Source: Brachyspira hampsonii 30446
GTDB lineage: Bacteria > Spirochaetota > Brachyspiria > Brachyspirales > Brachyspiraceae
Assembly: GCF_000316195.1 (NCBI RefSeq)
Contig: NZ_JH994111.1
Location: 1,179,336-1,243,335 of the forward strand
Reading direction: 5' to 3'
Length of the DNA: 64,000 nucleotides
Positions 24,392 to 38,700 of this stretch are shown here, one piece after another. The notes under the pieces are model-generated. The model worked only from the letters and a program-made list of their open reading frames with translations, had not been told where the DNA came from and ran no database searches. The position numbers and the translations under genes are program-made. Within the stretch, counting starts at the first letter, position 1. Every line of letters starts with the position of its first letter.

Positions 24392-26425
24392 TTAATTTAA
24401 AACTTCCTGAGTTTTGCTGCTTCCTGCTTTATATACATTATTTGGCGGATCATATATAGGTTTTGAATTCCTAACTGCTCTAATTCCTGTTATTCTTTCT
24501 TCATAAGAAGGCATAGCTGACAAATCTTTAAACATTGTAGATGAATAGTCCAATATTTGAGTATTTGCAGGTTTTGATGAAAGTATTTTTGAAAATTCAG
24601 CTAATTTAGCATCATCTGCCGTACCTATTCTGCTTCTCCAATAAATAACAGTAGGATAATATCTATGATCTTCAGTTAAAGAAGAACCTACTTCGGCAAA
24701 CAATTTATCAGCTTCATATAAATTATTATAAGCAAATAGATTAACAGCAGCTAAATAAAGTCTTGTTCTCATTAAGAGATTAGAATTGTCTTTTTTATTG
24801 TAAGCAAATGTTAAATCTGATTTAGCCTGAGCAGCAAATTCAGATGATATTCTTCCTTCATTTAAAAATCTTGAATAATATGCAACTCCTCTATAGTATG
24901 TATATTCTTCTACTGAGATACCCATATATTCATTATAAGGATTTGTATTAAACCATTCTGTTGCCACTTTAGCGGGTCTTGATAATACTTCTCTTATTAT
25001 GTTTCTTGTATTTTCAGCGTTTCCATCATATTTGTTAGCAGGAGTATTTTCTTTGCCTACAGTTAAAGAAACATCTTCTTTTTTATTTTCTTCTTTAATT
25101 AATTCTTCTTTTATCTCCTCTTTTAGCTCGTTTATATCATTTTCTGTATTATGATCTTCTATTATTATAGAAAATAGATTATATTTATCCTTTTCAACTT
25201 TTACTGTATTAGTATATAATTTATCAGCAAAAGATATGTAAGCTTCATACATTCCTTCAGAAACCTCTATAACAAAATTAGTAGAAACTTCAGTATTAAA
25301 CGAATAATCTTCTATATCAATATTTATAGGACCATTATTAGGATTTTTATCTATCAATATAGTTAATGGATATAAAGTTTCATTTATAGTTTCTATATTT
25401 GTAGGCTCTGGAATATCTTTTTGCTCCTTTGTTCCTCTTAGTATATTAGTTTTATATTCAACAGTTTCAGGATCATCTATAACTATTTCATCTACTATTT
25501 CTTTTTCTATTGAATTTATTTTTCTATTTGAAGGATATTCAGGAGTTATTTCGCTTTTAGCTATATCCTGAAGCTCGTCGAGTTCCTCTTTTTCTTCCGG
25601 TTCTATTTCAGTTTGTACTAAATCCATTTCAGCATCTTCATTTTTTTCTATTTCTTTTTCTATTTCATCAATATTTTTAGAAGGAGAATATCTTTCAAAA
25701 GTATCGAATTCCTGTGCAGTAAATACAGAAAGTCCTTCTTCTTCCGGAAGTATAGGAATAGAGTTTTTGATTAATGTGTAAACATCCATATTGGAAGTAG
25801 TCCATTCATAAACTTTCTGAGTCATATTTTCAGGAGATTGTAATTTTTTCATCATTTCATTTATAGTTTTATTTTCACCTGAAAAATAGTCATATATTTT
25901 ATTATTTGGATTTTTTGACAGTATATTCAAAGTTTCATAATAGCTTTCATAAACCATTGGGGTAATATAGCTTAAATACATACTCCAATATATTGCAGTA
26001 GGATAGTGCGGATTTGAAGTTGTACAATTATCAGCATAGTATTTAAATATTCTTGATGGAAGTTCTTTGTCTCCCGGTAATATAGTAAGTATTCCGCCTA
26101 AATATAGGAAAGCTCTATCATTATAAGAATATACAGGGTCATTAGGAAGTTCTAAAGCCTTTCTAAAATCACTTGCTGCTCTATTAACTTCTGTTCTGGC
26201 ACTTCCAAATTTTACAAATGATAAATATCTGCTTACTCCCCTATAAAAATCAAATACATATTCATTTACACCATATTCATCAGAATAAGAATTTTTCTTA
26301 AACCACTCTATAGATTTTTTAGGAGATTTATTTTGCAAATCTTCTATATAATCTGGGAATGTTATGCTATTTTGAGAAAATAGAGGGAAATATAGCATCA
26401 ATAAAAATGCAATAACTTTTTTCAT
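24392..26425 (-). CDS. Exported helical-repeat protein with duplicated domain
   Basis: Protein of 677 residues with a signal peptide (MKKVIAFLLMLYFPLFSQ). The N-terminal third (about 20-220) and the C-terminal third (about 475-660) are copies of one domain: SIEWFKKNSYSDEYGVNEY / ATEWFNTNPYNEYMGISVEEY, FYRGVSRYLSF / YYRGVAYYSRF, and HYPTAIYWSMY / YYPTVIYWRSR. Each copy looks like alpha-helical TPR-type repeats. The middle is a Glu/Asp/Lys-rich, probably flexible linker (for example LVQTEIEPEEKEELDEL) followed by a beta-rich patch (YPLTILIDKNPNNGPINIDI). It is probably periplasmic. GGAG precedes the ATG; it is first in the block with hisS and mltG and divergent from the giant gene. No family name recognised. 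Confidence 0.7.
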   Translation of the reverse strand: MKKVIAFLLMLYFPLFSQNSITFPDYIEDLQNKSPKKSIEWFKKNSYSDEYGVNEYVFDFYRGVSRYLSFVKFGSARTEVNRAASDFRKALELPNDPVYSYNDRAFLYLGGILTILPGDKELPSRIFKYYADNCTTSNPHYPTAIYWSMYLSYITPMVYESYYETLNILSKNPNNKIYDYFSGENKTINEMMKKLQSPENMTQKVYEWTTSNMDVYTLIKNSIPILPEEEGLSVFTAQEFDTFERYSPSKNIDEIEKEIEKNEDAEMDLVQTEIEPEEKEELDELQDIAKSEITPEYPSNRKINSIEKEIVDEIVIDDPETVEYKTNILRGTKEQKDIPEPTNIETINETLYPLTILIDKNPNNGPINIDIEDYSFNTEVSTNFVIEVSEGMYEAYISFADKLYTNTVKVEKDKYNLFSIIIEDHNTENDINELKEEIKEELIKEENKKEDVSLTVGKENTPANKYDGNAENTRNIIREVLSRPAKVATEWFNTNPYNEYMGISVEEYTYYRGVAYYSRFLNEGRISSEFAAQAKSDLTFAYNKKDNSNLLMRTRLYLAAVNLFAYNNLYEADKLFAEVGSSLTEDHRYYPTVIYWRSRIGTADDAKLAEFSKILSSKPANTQILDYSSTMFKDLSAMPSYEERITGIRAVRNSKPIYDPPNNVYKAGSSKTQEVLN

Positions 26426-26489
26426 TGTTATCTCCGAATATTTTTAAACTATTCTTTAAAATATCGACATCTGTTAAAAAACTTAAGAT

Positions 26490-26517
26490 ATTTTACTATA
26501 AAAAAATATAATATCAA
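26490..26517 (-). promoter_or_regulatory. Promoter of the 26425-22081 block
   Basis: On the minus strand, TTGATA (complement of 26512-26517), 16-base spacer, TAAAAT (complement of 26490-26495), 65 bases before the start codon. Confidence 0.5.
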
Positions 26518-26721
26518 GTATAATAAAATATTTTTCTATATTGTTAAACTAAATATTAATTCGTATAGTGAAATGATAAGTATAAATAATTTACATAAAA
26601 TATCATTTATATACAAAGTGTAAATTTGCAGTTTACATAAAAAAATATTATGATAATATAGAAAAAATTAGAATTTTAGGCGAATTTTAGCATCTTGATA
26701 AATTAAAACATTTAAATACTA

Positions 26722-26750
26722 TTGACATATACATTAACATAATATAGAAT
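26722..26750 (+). promoter_or_regulatory. Promoter of the giant coiled-coil gene
   Basis: Perfect TTGACA (26722-26727), 17-base spacer, TAGAAT (26745-26750), 34 bases before the ATG. Confidence 0.75.
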
Positions 26751-26758
26751 TATGTTAA
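26734..26758. promoter_or_regulatory. Inverted repeat overlapping the giant-gene promoter (putative operator)
   Basis: TTAACATAAT (26734-26743) and ATTATGTTAA (26749-26758) are perfect 10-base inverted copies separated by 5 bases. They cover the spacer and the -10 element, the usual place for a repressor site. No cognate regulator is visible nearby. Confidence 0.45.
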
Positions 26759-26783
26759 TATACTATATTTACGGAGTTTTTTT

Positions 26784-29700
26784 ATGACCCCTGTTCTTCA
26801 ATTAATACTAACATTTGTTGTTCCTCTATTACTTATCGGTATATATAGCGTAGTCAATAGAAAAAAAAATTACGGCAATAATAATTTTAATGAAATGTTT
26901 GCTGAAGAAAAAGCTGTTTTGGAAGGTATTGTAGAAGAGAAAATTTCTGAGGTGAGAGATAATGCTATAGACTTAGAGATAGCAGTTAAAAAAGCTGGCT
27001 TTATAAGCAAATCTATGGAAGAAGACCTTGCCAAATTAAATAAAAGAATTGAGTCATACAAAGATTATAAAGCCGCAGTATCTCAGTATCAGGAGCAGGT
27101 TGATTCGCTTGAAGAGGCTTATTTAGAAATATTAAACAAAGTAGATACTGTATTAAAAGAAAGAAATACTATAGAAAAAACTTATAAAAGAATATCCGAT
27201 GTTAAAGCAAAGATGACAGAATTAGAAAAGAATGTCGGATCCATACAAGATAAATTAATTGAATCTTATAATTCTAAATTAAATGAATTTGAAAGCGAAC
27301 TTTATAAGAGATTTGATGCTCTTACTACTAATCTTTTAGCCCGCGATGCCCATTACAGCACTATGGCAGAACAGGAAAAAGAGAAAATATCAGCTCTTAC
27401 AGAAGAATTTAAGCTTCATGTTGCTAAAAAAGAGGAATTATTTACTAATCAGCTTACTCAGCTTGCTGAAAGAACAGCCCGTCATAATATAGAACAATTA
27501 GCTGAATTATTTGAAAAAGGCAGAGATGAGCTTATAAACAAGTATTCATCATTTGCTGATGAGATAGATACTAAATCTAAAGATATAGAAAATCGTTATG
27601 AAACTTTAAGTCAGTCTAAAGATGGACTTGAGACAGAATTAAATAATTTGAGAGATACTATACATGACAGACTTAATTCTATAACAGAGTCAAGTGTATT
27701 AGAATTCAAAGATGAGATGGAAAAAACTAAAGAGATGCTCTACTCTACTCTTAAAGAAGGACTTGAGAAAATAAGTCAGGATAAAGAGGAGTTTTTGGAT
27801 TCTATAGAACAGAAAGCTCATTCTTTGGAAAAATCTATAGATGATATAAAAGATAAAGCAGATTATATAAGTAAAGATTATGCAGAAAAAGCTCATCAAT
27901 TAGAAAGTGAGTTCTCTGTATTAAAAGATGATATAAATAATAGATTCATAGCTGAAGTAGAAAATTTCTCCAATCATATAAAAAATGTACTTGAAAATGA
28001 AGATGATGGGGTAATAACTCTTTACAGAAATAAAACTAAAGAACTTAATGATTTAATCATATCTATAGATGGTATGAGTGAAGAAACTATGCTTAAAGCT
28101 GAAAGCAGATTTGAGGATATAGTTAACGATATAGATAAATTGAAAGATGATATATTAACTAGAGCTCAAGATGATATGGAGTATTCTATAGATAAAGCAA
28201 GAAGTTCTTTAATAGCTGAAATCAATGAGCTTAGAAATGATGTTGAAACTGAAACTAATCTTTTAAAAGATAAAATAGATGAAACTCATTATCAAACTTC
28301 TGAGATAATATCTATTCTTAATAATAAGCAGGAAGAAATACTTGATTCATTAAACTTACAAAAAGAATATTTATATAAAGATTTAGAAGCACAGGCTAAT
28401 GATAGAGTTAATGAAATAGAAAGATTATTTTCTTCTGTAAAAAGCGAATTAGAGCAGAATATTGATTCATATATCAAAAATACTTCTTCTGATTTGAGTG
28501 CTATTGATGAGAAATTATCAAGTTTGAAAGAACAATATGATAAAGCCTATTCTGATATAGATACTTTAAGCAAAGATACAGAGTATAATATAAAAGAAAA
28601 TTTAGAAAAGCGTTTAGAGATATTAGAAAAATCTTCCTCTGAAATCAATGATTTAATAGGCATAGCTAATGAAAAATTAGACACAGGAATAAAAGATACT
28701 GAAGAAAAAATAGATGGTATAAAAAAAGAAATATCAGATTACAGCGATGCATATATAGAAAGTTTGAAATCTCATTTAAAAAATGTTTTAGATGATTATG
28801 AACAAACAAAAATGAAAGCTATAACTGACAGTATTGATTCTGTTATAAATCAGGTTGATGAAAGCGAAAAAAGGCATGATGAATTAATAAGCAATATAGA
28901 AAACTCTATTGATGAGTTTAAGAACAAAATGGATTTAGCTATAAATGAAAATGTTAAATTCAATGAGGAAAGTAAAAAAGAAGTTGTTGACATGCTTCAT
29001 AATGAACTTCGTCAGGCTACAGATGCATTTGATACTCTTTTGAATGAAAAAAGAGACAGCATGAACAAAATAAAAGATGAAATTGAAGATATAATGCATA
29101 GAGTAGAAAACGGAAGAGATACTTTTGAAAAAACTATAAATAAAGTATATGAAAATGCTGAGGATAAAGAAAAAGCATTAATGTCTGATATAGAAGATAA
29201 ATATAATTCTTTAGATAAGAAAATAGATGGAGTACTAGATGAAAGAAGAGCTGATTTGAATGCTATAAGTGCAGAATATAATGCTATGCTTGAAAAGTAT
29301 TCTAATAATTTAAAAGATGATTATGAAGAATTAAAACATCATGCTTCTTTAATGAGTGATGAATATAAAATTCGCATAGAGAATTTAGGCGAAAGAATTA
29401 ATGAAATAATTGATAATGCTAATAATATGCAGTCTATTATTGATTCTAAAGCATCAGAAATAGATTCTTATATAGTTTCCAAAAAAGAGGAAATAGATAG
29501 AAAGAGTGGTGATATATTTGCTGGTGTAGAGGAAAATGCATCTAAAAAGTTAGATGAGCTTAGAGAATTAATAGACAATGCTATAAATAAATATCAAGAT
29601 GAGATAAAAGAGATAGAAACATACAGATTTGAAGAAAGTCAGAATATAATTCATGATATAGAAAATATTGGTGCCGGTATAAGAAGAGATTATGAGCAGT

Positions 29701-32700
29701 ATACTAATATGCTTGAAGATTTCTATAATAAAGAAAAAGATTCTTTAAATGATTATGCTAATAGTCTAAAAGATGAAATAGAAAAAGCAAGAGAGGAATC
29801 TGAGGCTAAACATCTTTCTAATGAAGCTAATTATATAGATGAGTATTTGAATAAAGCATCTTTTAAAATAGATGAAGAAGTTAATCGCTTGAATGAAGAA
29901 TTAAACAGTTCATTCAATACTTTGTACAGCGGATTCTCTAAAATATTGGCTAAAATAAGAAAAGCTAATAATAAAAAAGCATTACAGTATATTGCTAAAA
30001 TTAAAAAGCATGCTAATAAAGTTATATCTAATACAGCAGCAGAAGTTAGAGATAGTATAGGTTTAACATTAGAGGATCTAAGAAATGAGTTTATATCATT
30101 GAAAGATAATGTTGATGATAAATTAAGAGAGGAAGCTGATAAATTAATTTCTAATAATGAAAATGTACTTGCTATATTAGATGATCATAATAATAGATTA
30201 GAGCAGATTAATGATTTAAGCAATACTATAGAAAATATTAAAGAAACTCTATTGGAGCAGATTAATGATTTAAATTCTCATATATCTGATACTAATGAAA
30301 ACTTTAATAGTATTATAGATAATATAAAATCTTCTATAATAGACAGAGATGAATTGATTGAACTTCAAAACAGTGAAAAAGAGTTTTTGAAAAATCAGAT
30401 AGAGGATATAAAAGAAGAATTTGAGCTTTTTAAAGATCAAATGTTAAGAACTAATGAGGTAGAAATACCTGCATTATTCGATGAAGAAAAAGAAAGAATA
30501 GAAAATATGTTTGATGAGTTTAGTAAAAATTTACTTATGAGACTCACAGATAATGAAAGCGATATAAATTATATTAAAGATGTTTTATCTGAGGAGAGAA
30601 GTCATTTAATATCACAGATAGAGATTTTAAGAAAAGATGTTGATGATATAAAAGATGATAATACGGTTACAGTTTTATCTGAAGAAAAAGCTGTGCTTGA
30701 AAATTCAGTAACTGCTTTAAGAGATGATTTTGATAAGATAATTGATTTAGAAAAAGATTTTATCATTCTTAAAAATAGAATGGAAGGAATAGACAGCGGA
30801 TTAAAAGATGATGTTAAAGATTTATCAGATAAATTAAGAGATTTCAAAAATAATTTGGAAGAAAAAATAGAAAAAGATTCCAGCGTATTATATAGAGATT
30901 TAGAATCACTTAATAATAATTTTGAAGCTGTAAGAAAGAATATGTCTTCTTTTTTAGATAAAGATGAAATAGAAGAATTGCTTAATAAAGAAAAAAATAG
31001 ATTGGATTCTATATTTGAAAGTTTGACTTCTAATAATGAAAGTTTCAGAGATAGATTAGAAAAGCGTATGTCTTATTTTGAAGATGTATGGTCTGATAAT
31101 ACTAAAATCAAAAGTATATATGCTGCTGATATAAGAGAAGAAGTTGAAAATATAAGAAAAGAAGCAGATATTAAATATGACAATCATATTTCTGAATTGA
31201 AAGAAAAAATGAAGTTAATAGAGCAGGATATATATGATTGGAAAAATGGTAATTTAAATACTTTGCTTTCTCAGTTAGATGAAGCTAGAAAAGGAATAGA
31301 AGAATTTATTAATACTTCAGAAGGTAAAAAGAACCAATTTTTCATTGATATGATTAATGATATAGAAAAGAAAGAAAATGAAATATATTCTCGTATAGAT
31401 GAAAAAATTTCAGAAGCTGAAAATAAACTTTCTTCTGTAGATGAAAAATTAAATAATGCAATAGGAAATAGTTTAGAAGAAATACATAATAGAATAAATG
31501 AGTCTGTTGCAAAATATGATGAAGAAATAAAAAGAATAGAACATCATAGAGAAGCTGAAACAGAAAATATAATATCTGACTTGGAAGATTTAGGCAATAG
31601 CATAAGAGAAGATTATGAAGAATATTCTATTATGATAGATAAAATATATGAAGATGCTGTGTCTGAATTAGAAATTCATCTTGGAAATATTAAAAAAGAG
31701 ATAGAGAGAGCCAGAACTGAAGCTGAGGAAAAACATTTAAGCAATGAGAAAAATTATATAGATGACTATTTATTAAATTATTCAGAAAAGATTGAAGCTC
31801 ATGTTAATGATAAGTTAAGTATTTTAACAGAAAGCAAAACTCAATTAGATGATATGATAAAAGAGTCTTTCAATACTCTTAATACGAATTTAAATGATGC
31901 TATGAACAGATTTAATGAGGAAGCTAATACTCAAATACATTCTGTTGTTAATAGATTAGAAAAAGAAGCATCAGAAAGATTGAATAATGATAATAAATAT
32001 ATATCTGAATTAGAAGAACAGTTGAGAGCTATAAGTGTTAAAGTAGATAATGAGCTATATAATATTTCTTCAAAATTAGATAATGAAATATCTGATGTAA
32101 AAACAAAATATAAAGATTTGAGTTCTGATTTTGATGAGGCATTAGATATGATAAAGTCTTCTATACTTGATAGAGATGAACTTATAGAATTACATAATTC
32201 TGAAAAAGATATGTTATCTGAGCAGATAGAAACTTTGAAAACAGAATTTGATTCTTTCAAAGATGAGCTTTTAAAAGCAAATGAGGAAGATATACCTACT
32301 CTATTTGAAGAAGAAAAGCAAAAAATAGAAAAAGCATTTGAAGATTTTACTTCTAGCCTTTTGGATAGAATGAATAATTCTGAAAATGATATAAACTATG
32401 TTAAAGATGTTATATCTGAAAATAGAAATGTATTTTTAGAAAAGATTGATAACATAAAAAGAGATATAGAATCTATAAAAGAAGATAATACTATAGCACA
32501 GTTAGATTTAGATAAACAGTCATTGGAGGATTCTTTCAATGTTATTAAAGATGACTTTGCTAAATTATCTGATTTAGAGACTGCTTTATATCAATTAAGA
32601 GATAATATTGAAGATATAGATTTAAATTTCAAAGATGATATAAAAACATTATCTGATAGATTTGAAGAATTTGAGCATAAGACAGTAACTGATGAGAGAT

Positions 32701-35700
32701 TTAATAACTTATCTTACAATATAGATGAAATTAGAGATAATTTAAAAAACTCTATAGATAAATCTTCTGAATTGGAGAATAAGTTTTCATCTATAAAAGA
32801 AAATCTTTTAAAAGCATTGAGCAAAAATGAGAATATAGAAAATTTATTTGCTGACGAAGTAAAAAAATTAGATTCTTTATTTAATAATATCAAAGTAGAT
32901 AATGCTGAATTTAGAGATAGATTAGAAAAGCGTATAGATTATTTTGAAGATACTTGGTCTGATATTGGAAAAATTAGAAATCTTTATGCAGCTGATTTAA
33001 GAGATGAATTTGAGAGCATAAGATCAGAGGCAGATATAAAATTAGAAAATTATGTTAATGATTTAAAATCTCAAATAGAGGCTGTTAATAATGATGCTTC
33101 TGCTTGGAGAGATGAATATATTAATGGCATAAAAGAAAAAATTGATGCTATGGATAGAGACATATCCAGCTGGAAAGATGGACAAATTAATGATCTATTA
33201 GAACAGTTGGAAAATGCTAAAGAAAGCATAAAAGATTATTTGAAATCTTCTGAAGGAAAAAAAGAAGAATTCCTTTCTGATATATTATTAAAAATAGAAG
33301 ATAAAGAAAATGCTATTTATAACAGAATAGATGCCAAAATAGAAGATATTGAAAACAGATTATCTGCAGTTGATGGAAAAGTATCTGATGATATAGCTAG
33401 AGGGTTGGAAGAGGTTGAGAATATAGTAAATAAAGCTATAAATAAATATAATGAAGATATTAAGAATATTGAACATCATAGAGCTGAAGAAGGCAGTAAA
33501 TTATTGGGTGAGATACAATCAGGATATGATTATTATTCTAAACTTATAAATACTACATATAAAGATTCATTATCATCTTTGGCTGATTATACTAATAGAA
33601 TAAAAGCTGATATAGAAAAAGCTAGAAAAGAATCTGAAAATAAACATGTAAATAATGAAAAGAATTATATAGATGAGTATTTAAAAGAATATTCTGCTAA
33701 ATTAGATAATAAAGTTAATGAAAAAATTGATATATTAAATGACAGTAAAAATAAATTAGACGATATGATAAAGGAGTCATTTAATACTCTCAATATTAAT
33801 TTAAATGATGCTATATTGAAATTTAATGAGCATGCCGATTCTAAAATCAATAGTGCTCTTGAAAAAATAGAAAAAGATGCATCAGAAAGATTCTTCAGCT
33901 ATAAAAATTATGTGTCTGAATTAGAAGAAAATTTAAGAGCTATTAGTGCGAAAATAGATAATGAGATATACAATGTATCTTCAAAATTTGATAATGATAT
34001 ATCTGATTTGAAAAACAAGTATAAAGAATTAAATGCTGATTTTGAAGAATCATTAGATATAATAAAAAGCTCTATACTTGACAGAGATGAACTCATAGAA
34101 TTACAAACTTCTGAAAAAGAGCTTTTATCAGAAAGAATAGATGAGCTTAAAGATGAGTTTAAAAGTTTCAAAGATGAGATATTAACTGCAAATAGAGATG
34201 ATATACCTGCCCTATTCGATGAAGAAAAAGATAGAATAGAAAAAGCATTTGAAGATTTTACTAATACTTTATTAGATAGAGTAAATGATTCTGAAAGAGA
34301 TATTAATTATATAAAAGATATAATTTCTGAAGATAAAATTTCATTATTAGAAAAAATAGACAATTTGAAATCAGAAATTGAGGCTTTAAGAGAAGATGAT
34401 ACTATAACTCAATTAGCTTTAGATAAACAGGCTTTGGAAGTTTCTTTCAATTCTATAAAAAATGATTTCTCAAGATTAGAAGAATTAGAAAATCATTTAT
34501 ATGAATTAAAAAATAATGTTAATAGTTTTGATTTAGATTTGAAAGATGAGGTTAAAAGTTTATCTGATAAATTTAGTTCTTTTGAAAATAAAATCAAAGA
34601 AAATGATGATAATATAAGAGATATATCTTCTAATATAGATAGTATAAGCGATAATATTGGAGATTTAAGTTCTGATATTAATGTAATTAGAGATGCTATA
34701 AATAATTCTATAAATAAATCATCAGAATTAGAGCATACTATATTAAAAGATAAAGAGGAATTAGAGAATAGATTATCTTCTATAAAAGATAATTTGTCAT
34801 TAATATCATCTAACAATAAAGTTTCAGATACTTTATTTAATGATGAGGTTAAAAAGTTAGAAAATTTATTTGATAATTTCAAAAATGACAGCATAGAGTT
34901 TAGAGACAGACTGGCTAAGCGTATAGAGTATTTTGAGGATACTTGGTCTGATAGTACAAGAATCAGAAGTTTGTATGCTGCTGAAATGAGAAATGAATTG
35001 GAAGAAGTTAAAAAAGAAACTGAATTGAAATTTGAAAATTATCTTAACGATTTATCAAATAGAATAGAGACTATTGATGAAAATATATCTGGCTGGAAAG
35101 ATGGAAAAATTAATGAGCTTCTTTCAGAATTGGAGTCAGCAAAAAATAATATAATAAATTATTTAGAATCAACAGAGAATAGAAAAGAGCAATTAATTTC
35201 TGATTTGCTTTCTAAAATAGAAGAAAAAGAAAATGCTATTTATAATAGAATAGATTCTAAAATAGCTGATGTTGAAAATAAATTATCAGTTTTAGATGTT
35301 AAAGTATCTGATGATGCATACAATAAATTAGAAGAAGTAAAAGAACAACTAGATAAAGCAATAATTAAATATAATGAAGATATACAAAATATTGAACATT
35401 ATAGAAATGAAGAGGGAAGCAAACTTTTAGAAGATATAAAATCAGGATATGATTACTATTCTAAATTGATAAACTCAGCTTATAAGGATTCTTTATCTTC
35501 TTTATCAGAATATACAAATAGAATAAAATCAGAAATAGAGGATGTTAGAAAAGAAGCTGTATATGACAAAAATATATATAAAAACTATATAGATGAGTAT
35601 TTGAAAGATTATTCTGAAAAAGTAGAAAGTCAAATTGATGATAAAATAAATGCATTAAATGAGAGCAAGAATCAATTAGATGATATGGTAAGAGATTCAT

Positions 35701-38700
35701 TTGCAGAATTGAATAATAATTTGAATGATGCTATAGCTAAAATGAATGAAGATGCAGATAGCAAAGTAAGTGAGGTTATAGCCAAATTAGAATCTGAAGC
35801 ATCAGAGAGATTGGTAAATTATAAAGAATATATTAAAGAATTAGAGGAGCATTTAGCTTCAATAAATACTAAAATTGATAATGAAATATATAATGTATCT
35901 TCTAAATTTGACGGTGATATGTTAGAAGTTAAAAACAAATATGAAGCATTAAACACTGACTTTGAAGAGGCATTAGAGCTAATTAAAGGTTCTATTTTAG
36001 ATAGAGATGAGCTTATAGAACTTCAAAATTCTGAAAAAGAGCTTTTAGCCGGAAATATAGATGAACTTAAAAAAGAATTTGATAATTTCAAAAAAGAAGT
36101 ATTGAGTTCTAATAAAGATGATATACCTGCTCTATTTGAGCAAGAAAAACAAAAAATTGAAAATGCTTTTGAAGAGTTTACAAGCAATTTATTAGATAGA
36201 GTGAATATTTCAGAAACTGATATTAATTATATAAAAGATGCTATTTCTGAGGATAAACTTTCTTTATTAGATAAAATAGATAGTTTGAAAGCTGATATTA
36301 ATTCTTTAAAAGATGATGATGCATTGACTCAATTAAGTTTAGAAAAAGAAGAATTGGAGCAATCCTTTAATTCAATAAAAAATGATTTTTCAAAATTAGA
36401 AGATTTGGAAAAGAATTTATATGAATTAAGAGAAAATATGAGAGATGATGTATCTAATATATCTGATAAGTTTGAAAATATTGAAAAAGAATTCGCTTCA
36501 GGTTTGAATAATATTAATTCTGATATAGATAATATTAAGAATGATATAGTTAATTCTATAAATAAATCATCAGAATTAGAAAATACTATATTAAAAGATA
36601 AGGAAGAATTAGAAAATAAATTGTCTTCAATAAAAGATAATCTTCTTTCAATGACTGGAAGAAATGAAAGCATAGAAACATTATTTAATGAAGAAGTTTC
36701 TAAATTGGAGAAATTATTTGATAAAGTTCATAATGGAAATATAGAGTTCAGAGACAGATTAGAAAAGCGTATAACTTATTTTGAAGATACTTGGTCAGAT
36801 AGTACAAAGTTAAGAAGTTTGTATGCTTCTGAAATGAGAGATGAGCTAGAAGAGATAAAAAAAGAAACAGAAATCAAATTTGAAAATTATCTTAATGATT
36901 TGAATAATAAAATAGATGCCATGAATGATGATATTTCTATTTGGAAAGAAAATAATATCAATGATTTATTGGCTCAATTAGAAACTGCTAAGGGAGATAT
37001 ATCTGCTTATTTGGATACTACAGAAGATAAAAAGAATAAACTTATAACTGAAGTTTTATCTAAAATTGAAGAAAAAGAAAATAATATTTACAGTAAGTTG
37101 GATGAAAAAATAGCAGAAATAGAAAATAGATTATCAGAAACAAATTCTAAACTTAATGATGATATAGCAGTAAATTTAGATAACCTTCATAATATGATTA
37201 ATGATGCTTTAGTTAAGTATAATGAAGAAATAGAAAATATTGAAAATTATAGAACTATAGAAGCAGATAAATTATTAGAAGATTCTAAAAAACTTATTGA
37301 AGATATAAAATCTGGTTATAATCATTATTCTAATCTGATAAATGAAGCTTATAATAACTCTGTCAATTCTTTGAAAGATTATTCTGATTTAGTTAAAGGA
37401 GAAATGGAGAAATCAATAGAAGAGTCAAAATCTAAACATTTGAATAATGAGAAAAACTATATTGATGATTATTTGAAAAACTATTCTGATAAATTAGATG
37501 CTAAAGTTTCAGAAAAAATTGATACTTTGAATGCAGCTAAAGATAATTTGGATAATATCATAAAAGATTCATTTAATAATTTAGAATTGAATATGCAGGA
37601 AGCTATATCTAAATTTGAAAAAGAATCTAATAATAAACTTTTAGAAGTCATTGAAAAATTAGAAAAAGATTCTAAAGCAGTTGTATTTGATAAAGATGAA
37701 TACAATATTTATCTAAATGAACAGTTAAACTCTATCTCTAAAAAGATAGAAGATGAAGTATCTAAAATGAACGAAAGAATGGATAGCGATTTGTCAAATA
37801 TTACAGAAAAAATTGATTCTAATATAACTTCATTGAATAATACAGTTTATGGTGATATTAATTCTATAATTGAAAAGTATGAATCTTTAAGTAAAGATTT
37901 TGATAGTTCATTAGAAGTATTAAAAGATTCAATATTAGATAGAAACGAATTGTTAGAAATGCAGTCTGCTGAAAAAGAGCTTTTAGTTTCAAAAGTAGAT
38001 GAGCTTAAAAAAGAATTTGAAAGTTTCAAAGAAGATATATTGAAAACTAATAAAGAATCTATACCTTCTCTATTTGATGATGAGAAGAAAAAAATTGAAA
38101 ATGCTTTCGAGGAATTCAGTGAAGCATTATTAGACAGAGTAAATAATTCAGAAAGCGATATTAATTATATTAAAGATATAATATATGAAGATAAGTCTTT
38201 CATCTTAGAGAAAATAGATAATTTGAAAAATGAATTGTACTCTTTAAGAGATGATGATACTATTAATAGATTGACTTTAGAAAAGAATGCTTTAGAAGAG
38301 TCATTTAATTCTATAAAGGATAGCTTCTCTAAATTAGAAGATCTTGAGAATAATTTATATCAATTAAGAGATGATATGGTAGATGTTGATATAAATTTAA
38401 AAGATGAAGTTAAAAGCTTAGTTTCAAAAGTTGAAGAACTTGACTCTAAAATCAGAGAAGATATTTCCAAAGATTTAGAAGATTATTCAAATGATTTAAC
38501 TATGCTTGGTTCTAATGTAAACACATTGAATGATTATATAGAATCTATAAAATCAAATATTCATGACTCATTGAATAAATCTTCTGAGATAGAAAATACT
38601 ATATTGAAAGATAAAGAAGAATTAGAAAGTAAGTTATCTTTAATAAAAGATAATATTCTTTCAATATCTGGAAAAAATGATAATATAGAAACATTATTTA

